Positions 41,558 through 50,130 are shown, counted from the first letter of the stretch. The stretch: 64,000 nt of DNA from Chitinophaga alhagiae (GCF_003568665.1 NZ_QXMH01000006.1:1-64000); one strand, 5' to 3'. Numbers and translations are program-made. The notes: generated by a model not told the origin, from the letters alone.

Positions 41558-43081
41558 TTACCAACCCGGGTTTTGCACCAGCTTCCTGTTCAGCATCATC
41601 TCCCTGGCCGGTATGGGGAACAACAGGTGCTTTTCCGACGCATTCAGGAAGGCAATAGTGGCATAGGCATAGGAGCCGCCCTCGCTTTGTATCTCGTTGC
41701 CGATGGCCTTCATAGTGGGCAGGAAAATACCCCAGCGTATCAGGTCTGGCTTGCGCAGCGATTCAAAACAAAGCTCGCGCGAGCGTTCGTCTTGCAGTTC
41801 CTCCAGGAACGCTTCTTTGGAGGCAAAGCTGGTATACTCTTCCGCCTTGGCCCTTTTGCGCACCTCGTTGATGGCGCCCAGCGCTTCCGGCGTGGGGCCG
41901 TTCAGTGCATTTTCCGCTTCAGCGTACATCAGCAGCACGTCTGCATAGCGTAAAATGGGAAAGTTCTGCGGCGTGGTGCTGGGCGCTTTGGGAAGCGTGG
42001 TCTCATACTCCCTGCGCCATTTACCTGCATTGCGGTTGTACAATTGGGCTGCGGTATGCAACACCTTGTTTTTGCCGGAATACCGGAAAGGCGCAATAGC
42101 CCAGTCGCGGCGCACATCCCCCTCTTCATACTTGCGGTACAGGTTGGCGGTGACATTGATAAAGCCGTAGCTGAAGCCTATTTCAGTATCTGTAGTGGCA
42201 ATGCCCACGGTATAACCGATCCAGCCGGTTTCCGTATAGGCGTTGCCGATGCGGTTGCCCCAGAACTCCACTTCCCAGATGCTTTCCTTAATGTCATACT
42301 TGTCTTGCGCATAGTTGATGAATATCTGGCTGTAGTCTTCCGCCAGCGCATGCTCACCGGATTCCATCACTTTCAGCGCCCACTCTTTCACATCCGCGTA
42401 TTTGCTGGCATCGCTCAGGGGTTTGCCGGCCCAGTAGAGGTATACCCTGGCCAGCATGCCGCGTACAGCAGACTTGGTGATCCTGCCGCCGAAGCCCATT
42501 TCCGTAATGGTCTTTACCAGGCCTTCAGATGCTTTCATGTCTGACACGATCTGCTCATATACCTCTTTGGCGGGCGTGCGGGCCACTTCGTTACCGGCGG
42601 CGGAGGTAACCGGTTCCAGTACCAGCGGCACGTCTCCCCAGTTGCTCACCAGCATGAAGTAGTAGAAAGCACGGAGAAAGAGCGCTTCGCCCTTTATCTG
42701 CATACGCGCGGAGTCACTCATTGCAGGTTTGTCTATACTGGCCAGCACCAGGTTGGCGCGGCTGATCCCTTCGTACAGCTTCTGCCAGGTACCGGTTACC
42801 AGGTTGTCTGACGAAGTATGCGTGTATACCTGCGGGCCGTTGAAGGTGCTGCGGGCATAAAAGCCCTGGTCTGCCTCCGTGCCCAGACGGCTGGTAAAGG
42901 CGTTGGAATACAGCTCGTTGCTGCCCAGCACGTCATACACGCCGGTGAGGCCATTGCTCAACTGTTCTTCCGTGGTGAAGTATTGTGAGGGGGTCAGAAA
43001 GTCCGTGGGTTTTGTGTCCAGGAACTTTTTACAGCCCGTCATGCCTATCATCACCAGTGCTACAAAATATATTCGATTCAT
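41558..43081 (-). CDS. SusD/RagB-family glycan-binding lipoprotein
   Basis: 507 residues. The signal MNRIYFVALVMIGMTGC gives lipidated Cys17, then KKFLDTKPTDFLTPSQYFTTEEQL, the standard SusD start. Helical TPR-like segments carry ANLVLASIDKPAM and GEALFLRAFYYFMLVSNWGDVPLVL. The end contains LRYADVLLMYAEAENAL, INEVRKRA and ELCFESLRKPDLIRWG, all typical. It should cap the SusC channel at the cell surface and bind the polysaccharide or large oligosaccharide. It lies 18 bases after susC. Confidence 0.95.
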   Translation of the reverse strand: MNRIYFVALVMIGMTGCKKFLDTKPTDFLTPSQYFTTEEQLSNGLTGVYDVLGSNELYSNAFTSRLGTEADQGFYARSTFNGPQVYTHTSSDNLVTGTWQKLYEGISRANLVLASIDKPAMSDSARMQIKGEALFLRAFYYFMLVSNWGDVPLVLEPVTSAAGNEVARTPAKEVYEQIVSDMKASEGLVKTITEMGFGGRITKSAVRGMLARVYLYWAGKPLSDASKYADVKEWALKVMESGEHALAEDYSQIFINYAQDKYDIKESIWEVEFWGNRIGNAYTETGWIGYTVGIATTDTEIGFSYGFINVTANLYRKYEEGDVRRDWAIAPFRYSGKNKVLHTAAQLYNRNAGKWRREYETTLPKAPSTTPQNFPILRYADVLLMYAEAENALNGPTPEALGAINEVRKRAKAEEYTSFASKEAFLEELQDERSRELCFESLRKPDLIRWGIFLPTMKAIGNEIQSEGGSYAYATIAFLNASEKHLLFPIPAREMMLNRKLVQNPGW

Positions 43082-43099
43082 AACAAAGCTATTTTGATG

Positions 43100-46000
43100 T
43101 TAAAAACTTGCTTTCAGCCCAAAAGTGACCGTTCTGGCACGCGGGTAAGCGGAATAATCAAACCCGGACGAAAGCGCGCTGTGGCGTACAGACACTTCCG
43201 GGTCCATGCCGGAGTAGTTGCTCCAGGTGATGAGGTTCTGCGCCTGCACAGATACCGCCAGGTTGCTTATTTTCAGCGGACGGAGGTATTTGGCCGGCAG
43301 GGAATATGCCAGAGACACGGTTTTCAGGCGCAGATAGGAACCATCTTCCACCACACGGGAAGAATAAATACCGTACATGGTCTGTCCGCGGCTTACCGGT
43401 ATGTTGCTGTTGGGATTATCGTGGCTCCAGCGGTTCACGTATGATTTGTACTGGTTCAGGTTGTTGCGGTTGCCTACATTCTCTTCAAACATGAGACGGT
43501 TGGCGTTCATGATGTCGTTGCCGTAAGACCACTGGAAAAACACGTTAAGGCTGAAACCTTTGTAGGAGAAGTTGTTGGAGAAACCGCCGGTGTGGATGGG
43601 CAGGCCGCGGCCTATCACCGTCATGTCTTCGTTATTCACCACCCCGTCTCCGTTGATGTCACGGAACTTGTTATGGCCGGGCTGTATCTGGTCCCGGGTG
43701 TCTGTATTGGTAGGCCGGTCTTTTTTCAGCACATAGGTATTGGGAGAAGGCTGATCAAAGTCGTCATACGTATACAGGCCGTCCCAGATGTAGCCGTAGA
43801 ACAGGGAGGTAGACTGCCCCATCCTGGCTATGTACAGCGCGCCTTTGTAGCCGGAGTCCCAGGTCATGGGGGTCAGCAGCGCTTCCTCCCCTTCCGCCAG
43901 GGCCAGCACCCTTGTTCTGTTAAAGCTGATGTTGAAGCTGCTGCTCCAGGAGAAATGTTTGGTACGAACGTTCTCTGTGCCCAGTGTCAGCTCCAAGCCT
44001 TCATTACGCACCTTGCCAATGTTTTTGAACACGGTCTGGTAGCCGGTAGTGTAAGGCACGTTGGCTTCCAGCAACAGGTCGTACGTGGTTTTGCGGTATA
44101 CGTCTGCGGTAAACTCAATGCGGTTGCGGAACAGGTTGAGGTCCAGGCCCAGGTCTACCTGCTCGGTGTTTTCCCATTTGAGGTTGGCATTACCCAGCGT
44201 GCCGGGTATTACGCCTTTATTGGGCGTGGCGTTGTTGAAAGAGTAAGACGCGCCGATGGGCAGTGTCAGCGAGGGCAGGTAGTCAAAGTTGCCCACGCGG
44301 TTGTTGCCCGTAACACCATAGCTGGCGCGCAGTTTGGCGTCAGATACAAACCTGAGCGGTTTCATGAACTCTTCGCTGCTCAGGCGCCATGCTACGGCCC
44401 CGGAGGGGAAATAACTCCAGCGGTTCTGCGGGGCAAACTTGGATGAGCCGTCTGCCCGGAAGCTGGCCGTTAGCAGGTATTTGGATTTATAACTGTAGTT
44501 GACACGGCCCAGGAAAGAGCTGAGTGTATAGTTGCCGTTAGAGGCATAAGCCTGGTAGGGAATGCCTTCGTCCAGCCCGTCCAGCTCCAGCTCTTCATTA
44601 GGCACCTGTTGTACCGCAAAACCGTAGCTGCCGCGGTTGCCGCCCTGCATGGTAACACCGGCCACGGCATCCAGCTTGTGTACTTTGTTGAAAGTTTTAC
44701 GGTAAGAAAGCGTGTTCTCGTTCACCCAGCTGTTGGCCTCTGTGTACCGCACCGAGCCGTTGATGCCCCGTACGTTGGTGGGGATCACCGGCGTGCCGTT
44801 GCGGGTGAGGCTGTTGAAGAAAGCGTCGCTGCGGCCTACCTGGTTGTTGATGCCGCCTGTTACTTTCAGCAGCAGGTCTTTGGTGATCTTATAGTCTATG
44901 TAAGCGTTGGCCATAATGTTCTTGATACCCTGCAGGCGCAGCTCGTTCTTTGAGCTGATCACGGGGTTGATGCGGTAGTCTGCCACGTCGTTCAAATCCG
45001 GGTCATCCAGGCCTTCAGACAGGTCTATGCTGGAGCCGGTGATGGGGCGGTAGCCCCATACACTGAACAGCAGGTAGTTGGTAGACTGTGAGGCGTTGGC
45101 GGAAGGAGAAGCGCCCGTTTGATTGGTATTGCTGTAGTTAACGCTCACCCCTGCTTTCACTTTTTCGCTCACCGTCTGGTCTATGGTAACGCGGCCCTGG
45201 TAGCGCCTGAAAGCGGAGTTGATAATAATGCCTTCCTGGTTGGCAACAGATCCTGAAATGGAGTACAGCGTTTGCGAGTTGCCGCCGCGGAGGGATATGT
45301 TATGCGTGGTCATGGGCGCGGTGCGGAAGATCTGGTCCTGCCAGTCGTACCCCTTTGCCGTTTTATAATAGTCCAGCGTTCTGCCGTCTTTCAGGTAGGC
45401 CTCTGTAGCGGCCGTGGGATTGCGGGCGTACTGGTACTGTACAAACTCGTACGGGTCCATCATGTCCATTGTTTTCAGCACCTTGGACATGCCGTAGGTA
45501 CCGCTATAGGTCACCACGGGTTTGCCCGCCTTGCCTTTTTTGGTGGTGATCACGATCACCCCGTTAGCGCCGCGGGCGCCGTAGATGGCGGTGGCGGACG
45601 CGTCTTTGAGCACGTCTATGGAAGCAATATCGTCCGGGTTGATGGAGGCGTTTTCCGGGTCTTCAATGGGGAAGCCGTCAATCACGTACAGCGGCGCGTT
45701 GTTTTGCGTCAGGGAGTTGGCGCCGCGTATCACAATGTTCATTTGCGAGCCGGGCTGCCCTTCGCTGGAAGACACCTGCACACCGGCCACCCTGCCGGCC
45801 AGGGCCTCGTCAAAAGACATGACCGGCGCTTTGGCCATGTCTTCTATATTTACCTTGCTGACAGAACCGGTGAGGTCTTTCTTCGCCACTGTACCGTAGC
45901 CGATCACCACCACTTCATTCATACCGGTGGCGGTGGCCTTCATAAATACCTGCAGCGAGGCCTGGTTGCCTACGGTCACTGATCTTTTTTCATAGCCGAT

Positions 46001-46252
46001 GAAGGTAAAGGCGAGCACTTCGCCCGGTTTGGCGCCGATGCTGAAGCGGCCATCCGCGTCTGTCATAACGCCACGGCTGGTGCCGTTCACTTTCACGCTT
46101 ACGCCCGGCAGCGGGGCGCCGCCATCCTGGTCTGTTACCAGGCCCTTCACAAGGGGGACGTTCTGGGCAAATAACATGCCCGGGAGCAGGAACAGGCATA
46201 GCAACACGCATCTCATACCCCAATGGGCATAGGAATATCGTTCCGATTTCAT
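43100..46252 (-). CDS. SusC/RagA-family TonB-dependent outer membrane transporter
   Basis: 1050 residues. A signal peptide (ending FAQ at 30) is followed by a carboxypeptidase-regulatory-like domain (VKGLVTDQDGGAPLPGVSVKV, about 35-105). Then come the SusC signature MNEVVVIGYGTVAKKDLTGS (111-130), a plug domain (DEALAGRVAGVQVSSSEGQPGS, IRGANSLTQNNAPLYVIDGFPI) and a 22-strand barrel ending in Phe. It imports glycan pieces into the periplasm using TonB energy. It lies 42 bases downstream of the Tat-exported Gfo/Idh gene in the same direction, so they probably share the operator-controlled promoter region near 47409-47426. There is no N-terminal sigma/anti-sigma (STN) domain, which fits control by LacI rather than by an ECF factor. 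Confidence 0.95.
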   Translation of the reverse strand: MKSERYSYAHWGMRCVLLCLFLLPGMLFAQNVPLVKGLVTDQDGGAPLPGVSVKVNGTSRGVMTDADGRFSIGAKPGEVLAFTFIGYEKRSVTVGNQASLQVFMKATATGMNEVVVIGYGTVAKKDLTGSVSKVNIEDMAKAPVMSFDEALAGRVAGVQVSSSEGQPGSQMNIVIRGANSLTQNNAPLYVIDGFPIEDPENASINPDDIASIDVLKDASATAIYGARGANGVIVITTKKGKAGKPVVTYSGTYGMSKVLKTMDMMDPYEFVQYQYARNPTAATEAYLKDGRTLDYYKTAKGYDWQDQIFRTAPMTTHNISLRGGNSQTLYSISGSVANQEGIIINSAFRRYQGRVTIDQTVSEKVKAGVSVNYSNTNQTGASPSANASQSTNYLLFSVWGYRPITGSSIDLSEGLDDPDLNDVADYRINPVISSKNELRLQGIKNIMANAYIDYKITKDLLLKVTGGINNQVGRSDAFFNSLTRNGTPVIPTNVRGINGSVRYTEANSWVNENTLSYRKTFNKVHKLDAVAGVTMQGGNRGSYGFAVQQVPNEELELDGLDEGIPYQAYASNGNYTLSSFLGRVNYSYKSKYLLTASFRADGSSKFAPQNRWSYFPSGAVAWRLSSEEFMKPLRFVSDAKLRASYGVTGNNRVGNFDYLPSLTLPIGASYSFNNATPNKGVIPGTLGNANLKWENTEQVDLGLDLNLFRNRIEFTADVYRKTTYDLLLEANVPYTTGYQTVFKNIGKVRNEGLELTLGTENVRTKHFSWSSSFNISFNRTRVLALAEGEEALLTPMTWDSGYKGALYIARMGQSTSLFYGYIWDGLYTYDDFDQPSPNTYVLKKDRPTNTDTRDQIQPGHNKFRDINGDGVVNNEDMTVIGRGLPIHTGGFSNNFSYKGFSLNVFFQWSYGNDIMNANRLMFEENVGNRNNLNQYKSYVNRWSHDNPNSNIPVSRGQTMYGIYSSRVVEDGSYLRLKTVSLAYSLPAKYLRPLKISNLAVSVQAQNLITWSNYSGMDPEVSVRHSALSSGFDYSAYPRARTVTFGLKASF

Positions 46253-46294
46253 GATCAGAATTTTTGGTGATAAAATGTAAATAAATGTGTGTGG

Positions 46295-47332
46295 TTACTT
46301 TTTCTTCTTATGTTTTTTAGCCCTGTCAAACATTGCTTTCAGTTCAACCGGTTTACCGCCCAGGCGCTTGCTTTCATCGGCCGCTTCCATAAAGGCCAGT
46401 ATTTCCAGTGTTTCCGATTCCGCCACCGGCGACTTGCCTGTTCTGAAAAACTCCGCTATCTGGATAACCAGCGGTTCATAGCCTTTGAAGGGGCCCAGTA
46501 CGGCGTTGCCCTTTTCACCGTAAACCGTGCCGCCGTATTCGCTCTTGCCGGTACGGTTGCCGCGGAAGCTGCCAATGCGGCCGTCTTCCCAGGTGCCTAC
46601 TACCACGTCTGTATTGTCTGTGTGAGACCTGCTTACAGATTTGCAGCCGGGGCCCATTACCGTGTAGAGGGTTTCCACCCCGTGAATGCCGTACCAGAAA
46701 ATGTCAGGATGTGTTTTTTCCAGCGCGCAGGGGCTGTAGGTATCTGCGCCAAACACTTTGCCAACGGAGCCTTTTGCCACCTGCTGCGCGGTTTCCATGT
46801 ATCTCAGGGAAGAGCAGGAGAAAACAGCCGTGTTATGCTGGCGGGCGGCCTCAAAAATGGCCATGCCTTCTGCCAGGGATGCAGCCAGCGGTTTGTCTAT
46901 GAACACCCTTTTACCGGCCTTGAGGGCGGGCAGTGCCTGGCGGTAGTGCGGGCGGCCGTCGTTAGACTCTACCAGTACCGCGTCTACTCTAGACAGCAGT
47001 GCGTCCATGGAGTCTACCACCTCAACGCCCAGCTGTTTCAGCTGGTCTACAAAACCGGGCAGGCGCTTTACATTATTAGGTATGTCCGGGCTGGCTTCCG
47101 GCAGCACGGCCACCACCTTAAACCCTTCCAGTCCGGGAGCGGGGTTGGGGTTGTGGAAACTTTTGGTGAAGGCTACGGCGTGAGAAGAGTCTGCGCCGAT
47201 GATGCCTACCTTAATAACATCTGCACCGGCAAAGGCCTTTGCGCCAAAGGGAAGTACAGTGCTGAGAGCTACGCCAGCCCCTGCTGTAGACAGTGTCTGA
47301 AGGAACCTGCGGCGGTCATAGAAATGCGTCAT
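46295..47332 (-). CDS. Tat-exported Gfo/Idh/MocA family oxidoreductase leading the SusCD operon
   Basis: 345 residues from the ATG at 47332; the frame continues to 47575, but that part crosses operator site 3 and has no family match. Tat signal DRRRFLQTLSTAGAGVALST is at about 6-25. The nucleotide-binding domain reads KVGIIGADSSHAVAFTKSF; the family Lys lies in FIDKPLAAS. The C-terminal domain includes YGIHGVETLYTVMGPGCKSV with candidate active-site His. It should work in the periplasm on sugar units using a tightly bound NAD(P). It precedes susC by 42 bases. The short C-terminus ends in a Lys-rich tail (RAKKHKKKK). Confidence 0.87.
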   Translation of the reverse strand: MTHFYDRRRFLQTLSTAGAGVALSTVLPFGAKAFAGADVIKVGIIGADSSHAVAFTKSFHNPNPAPGLEGFKVVAVLPEASPDIPNNVKRLPGFVDQLKQLGVEVVDSMDALLSRVDAVLVESNDGRPHYRQALPALKAGKRVFIDKPLAASLAEGMAIFEAARQHNTAVFSCSSLRYMETAQQVAKGSVGKVFGADTYSPCALEKTHPDIFWYGIHGVETLYTVMGPGCKSVSRSHTDNTDVVVGTWEDGRIGSFRGNRTGKSEYGGTVYGEKGNAVLGPFKGYEPLVIQIAEFFRTGKSPVAESETLEILAFMEAADESKRLGGKPVELKAMFDRAKKHKKKK

Positions 47333-47408
47333 GTGAAATAGTCTGTTTAAATATGTTCCGTTTAATGATGCTTGCTGAATCTGAATATAGGTCAAATGGC
47401 TGATATAT

Positions 47409-47426
47409 TTCGGGTACGTACCCGGC
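47409..47426 (-). promoter_or_regulatory. Operator (site 3) upstream of the Gfo/Idh-SusCD operon
   Basis: TTCGGGTACGTACCCGGC matches the palindrome at 16 of 18 positions, with both central half sites GGGTAC/GTACCC perfect. It lies 76 bases before the start codon at 47332. Confidence 0.75.
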
Positions 47427-47605
47427 TTACCGCTCAAAAAAACGCCGGTATGGTCCAGCGGTAATAAATAATAATAGTGGCCCGGTACTGTTCCGGCATG
47501 CGTCCTCTGCGTGCATATCCGTTCATTTCTGCCGGTTACGCGGCCTTCTCCTGTAACTCCCCTGCTGTTTCGCACATCTGCTGCTTATCATGTACGTTCC
47601 CGCAT

Positions 47606-47623
47606 TTCGGGTACGCACCCGGA
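47606..47623. promoter_or_regulatory. Operator (site 4), middle of the divergent region
   Basis: TTCGGGTACGCACCCGGA has a perfect left half and two or three changes on the right. It lies about 200 bases from each start, so it may serve as an auxiliary site. Confidence 0.65.
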
Positions 47624-47728
47624 AATTAGTAAATGTTTCCGGAAATACAAATCTTTTGTAGAAAATTATCCTGAATAAAAAGGAAGGGGCAGGCGGCAGG
47701 GGTATATTCGGACAAAGAACAAATAATG

Positions 47729-47773
47729 TTTGGATTCTTGCAAATCTTGTGTACTTTCGGGTACGTACACGAA
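47729..47773 (+). promoter_or_regulatory. Promoter and operator (site 5) of the NRAMP-like operon
   Basis: TTTG at 47729-47732, a 19-base spacer and TACTTTCG at 47752-47759 fit the Bacteroidota promoter consensus with one mismatch. The operator TTCGGGTACGTACACGAA (47756-47773) overlaps the -7 element and the expected start of transcription. The sequence from TTGTGTA to CGAAT is the same as at site 1 except for one base. Confidence 0.82.
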
Positions 47774-47823
47774 TATCCCGCTTTTTCGTTATCCGGAACC
47801 AAAATTATAATCTGATCAAACGC

Positions 47824-49077
47824 ATGGAAAACACGTCTACCGCTGCTCCACTTCCCACCGTGGAAAAAACGGCCAACGGCAAATACCGCGCATGGCTGCA
47901 GGCCATCGGCCCGGGGCTTATCACTGCCGCCCTGGTATTTGGCCCCAGTAAAATTACCATCACGTCCATGATGGGGGCTAAATATGGGTATGCACTGATA
48001 TGGCTGATCGTAGTAGCTATCTTTTTTATGATCACATTCACCACCATGTCTGCCCGCATCGGTATTGCCACCAGCGAGTCCCTGCTCACCACCATTGGCC
48101 GCAAATGGGGCAACGGCGCCCGTATTGCCATCGGCATCGGGGTATTCCTGGTGTGTGCATCCTTCCAGGCGGGCAACTCCATTGGTACGGGCATTGCCAT
48201 TGGCGAAGCCACGCAGACCAATTCCGTGATCTGGATAGTGGTGTTCAACCTGGTGGCCATTGCCCTGCTGTTCTACAAAACGTTCTACAAAACCCTGCAG
48301 AACATCATGATCCTGCTGATAGCGCTCATGCTGCTGGCCTTTGTGACCACCCTCCTCTTTTCCAGGCCTTCCATTGGCGGCATTATCAGCGGCCTGGCCC
48401 CGGTTGTGCCGGAAGGGTCGCTGAAGCTGGTGATCGCTTTTATGGCTTCCTGCTTCTCCATTGTAGGAGCGCTGTACCAGTCTTACCTGGTGCAGGAACG
48501 GAAAAGGGCGCAGCCTGACATCAAACAGTCTCCCAAAGAGACCTACCCCGGCATGCTGATACTGGGCCTGTTGAGCGCTATTGTGCTGATCTGCGCGGCG
48601 GCGGTACTGCATGTCAAGAACCTGCCGGTTAACAACGCTACGGACATGGCGCGGGCGCTGGAGCCCATTTTCGGCCATTTCGCCTCCGCGCTCTTCCTCT
48701 CCGGGCTTTTCGGGGCGTCTTTCTCTTCCGTGATAGGCAATGCCGCGCTGGGCGGCACCCTGCTGGGCGATGCGCTGGGGTATGGCGGCCAGCTGAAATC
48801 AGGTATGGTGCGCCTGTTCATCGGCGTCATCATGGTTATTGGCGCCGTAGTGGCCATCGTATTCGGCAAACTGCCGCTGGAGCTGATCATTCTTGCCCAG
48901 GCGGTGACCATTTTTATAGTACCTTTTATTGGCGTGGCCCTCTACCTGGTAGCCAACGATGAAAAGATCATGGGCTCCTACAAGAACTCCCGCTTTGTCA
49001 ACATTGTGGGCGCGGTGGGGCTGGTGATCATGTTCCTGCTGGCGGCCAGCAATGTACAGGCGTTATTCTTCTCTTAA
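47824..49077 (+). CDS. NRAMP-fold transporter lacking the metal-binding motifs
   Basis: 417 residues with about eleven hydrophobic helices. The first helix region AIGPGLITAALVFGPSKITITSMMGAKYGYALIW lines up with the NRAMP start GPGLLAA...DPGN...GARYGYALLW, so homology is clear. However, the metal-binding DPGN is Gly40-Pro-Ser-Lys43, and the TM6 MPH motif is Ile213-Val-Gly215. Without the Asp, Asn and Met ligands it should not carry Mn or Fe in the usual way. It is first in an operon with an SDR, a DapA-like aldolase and an M20 amidohydrolase under LacI-type control, so an organic nutrient is a reasonable guess. It lies 19 bases before the SDR gene. Confidence 0.85.
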   Translation: MENTSTAAPLPTVEKTANGKYRAWLQAIGPGLITAALVFGPSKITITSMMGAKYGYALIWLIVVAIFFMITFTTMSARIGIATSESLLTTIGRKWGNGARIAIGIGVFLVCASFQAGNSIGTGIAIGEATQTNSVIWIVVFNLVAIALLFYKTFYKTLQNIMILLIALMLLAFVTTLLFSRPSIGGIISGLAPVVPEGSLKLVIAFMASCFSIVGALYQSYLVQERKRAQPDIKQSPKETYPGMLILGLLSAIVLICAAAVLHVKNLPVNNATDMARALEPIFGHFASALFLSGLFGASFSSVIGNAALGGTLLGDALGYGGQLKSGMVRLFIGVIMVIGAVVAIVFGKLPLELIILAQAVTIFIVPFIGVALYLVANDEKIMGSYKNSRFVNIVGAVGLVIMFLLAASNVQALFFS

Positions 49078-49095
49078 AAAAAGTCAATTACTTAT

Positions 49096-50112
49096 ATGAA
49101 CAATTTGCAAGAAACCGTAGATGCGCTGCTGCAACCTTCAGACGCATTGGTGGCTGACATGGCAACGCTGGAAGGTGATATACTGCTGCTGGGCGTTGGC
49201 GGCAAAATAGGGCCGAGCCTGGCCAAACTGGCAAAACAGGCGGTAGACAGATCTGGCGTACCCCGCCGCGTTATTGGCGCTTCCCGGCTGTCTGAACCGG
49301 GCCTCAGGGAAGAGCTGGAATCTTATGGCGTGGAAACCATCAAGGTAGACCTGCTGGACGATGCGGCGCTGCAAACGCTGCCCGATGTAAAGAACGTGCT
49401 GTACCTGGCCGGTACCAAATTCGGCACCACGGGCAAGGAATCTTTTACCTGGGCCATGAACGCCTACCTGCCCGGCCGCGTGGCGGAAAAATATAAAAAC
49501 GCCAACATCGTGGTGTATTCCACCGGTAACGTATATCCCTTTACGCCGGTATTTTCCGGCGGTGCGGATGAAAGCGTGGCTCCCGGCCCCATCGGGGAAT
49601 ACGGCCAGTCTTGCCTGGGGCGCGAGCGCGTGTTCCAGTATTTTTCTTCGAAACACAACACCCCCATCCTCATTTACCGCCTCAACTATGCTAACGATCT
49701 GCGTTACGGCGTATTGCTGGAAATAGCCAAGTCTGTGCTGGCGGAAAAACCCATAGACATCCGCATGGGGCATGTGAACGTGATATGGCAGGGCGATGCG
49801 AATGAAATAGCCCTGCGCAGCTTCCTGCACTGCAACGTGCCTGGCAAACTGCTGAACGTAACCGGTCCCGAAACCGCCGCCGTTCGCTGGATAGCCGAGC
49901 AGTTCGGCAAACTGCTGGGCAAAACGCCGCAGTTCCTGCATGAGGAGCAGCCGATGGCCCTGCTGAGCAATGCCGCGGAGAGCTTCCGCCTGTTCGGCTA
50001 CCCGAGGGTAGGCCTGCAGCAGATGATCGAGTTAACGGCGGCCTGGCTGCAATCTGGCGGCGCCACTATCCAGAAACCCACCCATTTCCAGGAAAGGGCG
50101 GGCAAGTTTTAA
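49096..50112 (+). CDS. NAD(P)-dependent epimerase/dehydratase-like extended SDR, catalytic Lys missing
   Basis: 338 residues. A Rossmann domain with GDILLLGVGGKIGPSLAKLAKQA (GxGGxxG, about 33-39), VDLLDD for the adenine side and YLAGTKFGTTG follows an N-terminal helix of about 25 residues. The active-site region has STGNVYPF (Ser142) and Tyr169 in EYGQSCLGRERVF. The usual YxxxK would need Lys at 173, where Cys is found. This suggests altered chemistry or a binding role. Extended SDRs next to DapA-like proteins in related genomes are thought to act on sugar acids; that is inference. It lies 18 bases before the DapA-like gene. Confidence 0.82.
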   Translation: MNNLQETVDALLQPSDALVADMATLEGDILLLGVGGKIGPSLAKLAKQAVDRSGVPRRVIGASRLSEPGLREELESYGVETIKVDLLDDAALQTLPDVKNVLYLAGTKFGTTGKESFTWAMNAYLPGRVAEKYKNANIVVYSTGNVYPFTPVFSGGADESVAPGPIGEYGQSCLGRERVFQYFSSKHNTPILIYRLNYANDLRYGVLLEIAKSVLAEKPIDIRMGHVNVIWQGDANEIALRSFLHCNVPGKLLNVTGPETAAVRWIAEQFGKLLGKTPQFLHEEQPMALLSNAAESFRLFGYPRVGLQQMIELTAAWLQSGGATIQKPTHFQERAGKF

Positions 50113-50130
50113 TCCAGTCAAATACAAGCA

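Larger units (their letters stand above)
47333..47823. other. 491-bp divergent control region with three operators
   Basis: Between the Tat-Gfo/Idh/SusCD operon (minus) and the NRAMP-like operon (plus) lie three copies of the palindrome, centred near 47417, 47614 and 47764 (spacings about 197 and 150 bp). One overlaps a good plus-strand promoter. No gene of its own is supported; the long ORFs here are shadows. Confidence 0.85.

Noticed and set aside
47333..47575. 81-codon N-terminal extension of the Gfo/Idh frame
   Set aside because: It passes over operator site 3 and destroys the N-terminal position of the Tat signal, which starts at 47332.
47626..48678. 350-codon minus-strand frame opposite the NRAMP-like gene
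   Set aside because: It is a low-complexity, His/Gln/Arg-rich shadow; the plus frame has clear transmembrane helices and homology.
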